From contig OX439046.1 in assembly GCA_949317995.1 (NCBI GenBank), positions 60,553,774 to 60,617,773 of the forward strand: a stretch of DNA of 64,000 bases. The letters are read 5' to 3'. Origin of the DNA: Acholoe squamosa. Lineage: Eukaryota > Annelida > Polychaeta > Phyllodocida > Polynoidae. A program made the position numbers and the translations under genes. Below the pieces are notes generated by a model. It did not search any database. It was not told where the DNA came from and was given only the letters and a program-made list of their open reading frames with translations. Positions 63,135 through 64,000 of the stretch are shown here, piece by piece (the stretch's first letter is position 1; each line of letters begins with the position of its first letter).

Positions 63135-64000
63135 CTGCCAACCCTTCCGAGTATCTCAGTACCAACTGAGAAGGTGGAGTATAAAAATGAATGTTCAAAT
63201 GCTAAAGCCTATTATGAATGTACATGTGGCAATGCCCTGAAATATGTAGGATATAGTAGTTCCATTACTTCACTTTGAACATATCTGGATAGAATGATAA
63301 TTGTTATATGGATGTTTTCCATCATCTAGATGATGATCACTGGTGACAGACAGATGCCTATGTCTTTTTAACTCTTTCCAGTCGGCTAGTGCATTAATGC
63401 ACTATGAGGAGAGCATTTATAGTATCTAATAGCATTATTCTGGGCCCCGTCAATAATTATTTTCAATATGTAATGCCAGGTATCATGGTATCATATGAAA
63501 GGAAATTACATACAGATTACAAATCAGTCATTTTTGTATACATTTCACAAATGTTGGTTCTAAACCCGTGGTCACCCTTACACTGTGTATCAATATATAT
63601 TCGCCCGGGACCTCAATTTGCTGTATTTTAGGGACTTTTAACAATGATAGAGCTGGCTGGAAAGAACATATCTATGGCCTAAAATAAAGTCCAAGCTAAT
63701 TTCTTGTAACATGACCTTCCAGTAAGGAGAATGGTCACAGGTAGGGTCTTTTGGTTAGTTTGCTGGGCACTTTCTCTTTGTTGGTTCTTATGGCTGGTAC
63801 TTGTGGCCTTATAGCTGAGTCCTACCAGTAAGGTTCCGGAAAAGTCCACTTCTGTTCACCAGTGACAGAATGATGATAGCAATTGCAAGATCCATGCAAT
63901 CACAGTTATCTGATGCTGCTAGATCAAGCTATAGTTTCCTTAGTAGAACTTCTAGAGACGGTTTGTGACAGAACACACATCACACATTTAATTATGATCA
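63135..64000. other. intergenic, nothing recognised
   Basis: A palindromic AGTGCATTAATGCACT lies at about 63389-63404. No supported gene. Confidence 0.4.

Overview
This window is animal (metazoan) nuclear DNA, probably from an invertebrate. The basis is spliceosomal introns with GT/AG borders, TATA boxes and AATAAA signals inside LTRs, Ty3/gypsy (Metaviridae-type) elements primed by an animal tRNA-His, MITE-like palindromes and satellite-like tandem repeats. No bacterial or organellar operons, rRNA or tRNA genes were seen. The species cannot be named from the sequence.

Layout. 1-1560 holds two degenerate tandem repeats (about 82 bp and about 105 bp units). 1.6-4.2 kb is intergenic. 4.2-11.98 kb holds a two-gene minus-strand unit: an uninterrupted 755-codon gene with candidate RNase-H-like catalytic motifs (D..D..GHGKGPCDG), and upstream of it an eight-exon gene for a 511-aa basic, Pro/Ala-rich protein. 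Two short sequence words recur in the introns and flanks of this unit. An intact 12.85 kb LTR retrotransposon (Element 1, 11979-24824) has inserted into it, and the first word reappears on the far side at 25 kb. 25-30.6 kb is intergenic with a duplication, a fold-back and a minisatellite. 30578-43856 is a minus-strand composite of a second, diverged and broken LTR family (Element B) with three LTRs. 43.9-50.3 kb is intergenic with a TIR pair, a MITE-like palindrome and a tandem duplication. 50349-63134 is Element 2, a second copy of Element 1's family with broken gag and pol.

The most interesting system is the LTR family itself. Elements 1, 2 and B share an order not typical of Ty3/gypsy elements: LTR, tRNA-His primer site, a long coiled-coil gag with a CCHC knuckle, pol (protease-RT-RNase H-integrase), a roughly 0.5 kb GC-rich spacer with perfect TGACGTCA (CRE) sites, then a third large gene in the env position. 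That gene (982 codons from its first ATG in Elements 1 and 2) has no signal peptide or membrane segment. It encodes a Cys/His-rich zinc-finger-like protein with an acidic N-terminus and a coiled-coil C-terminus. Its Cys/His core is recognisable in diverged Element B, and both family A copies keep it open although Element 2 has lost gag and pol. The CRE sites upstream of it in both families suggest its own internal promoter. Element 1 has identical LTRs, a 4-bp target duplication and three open genes, so it may be recently active.
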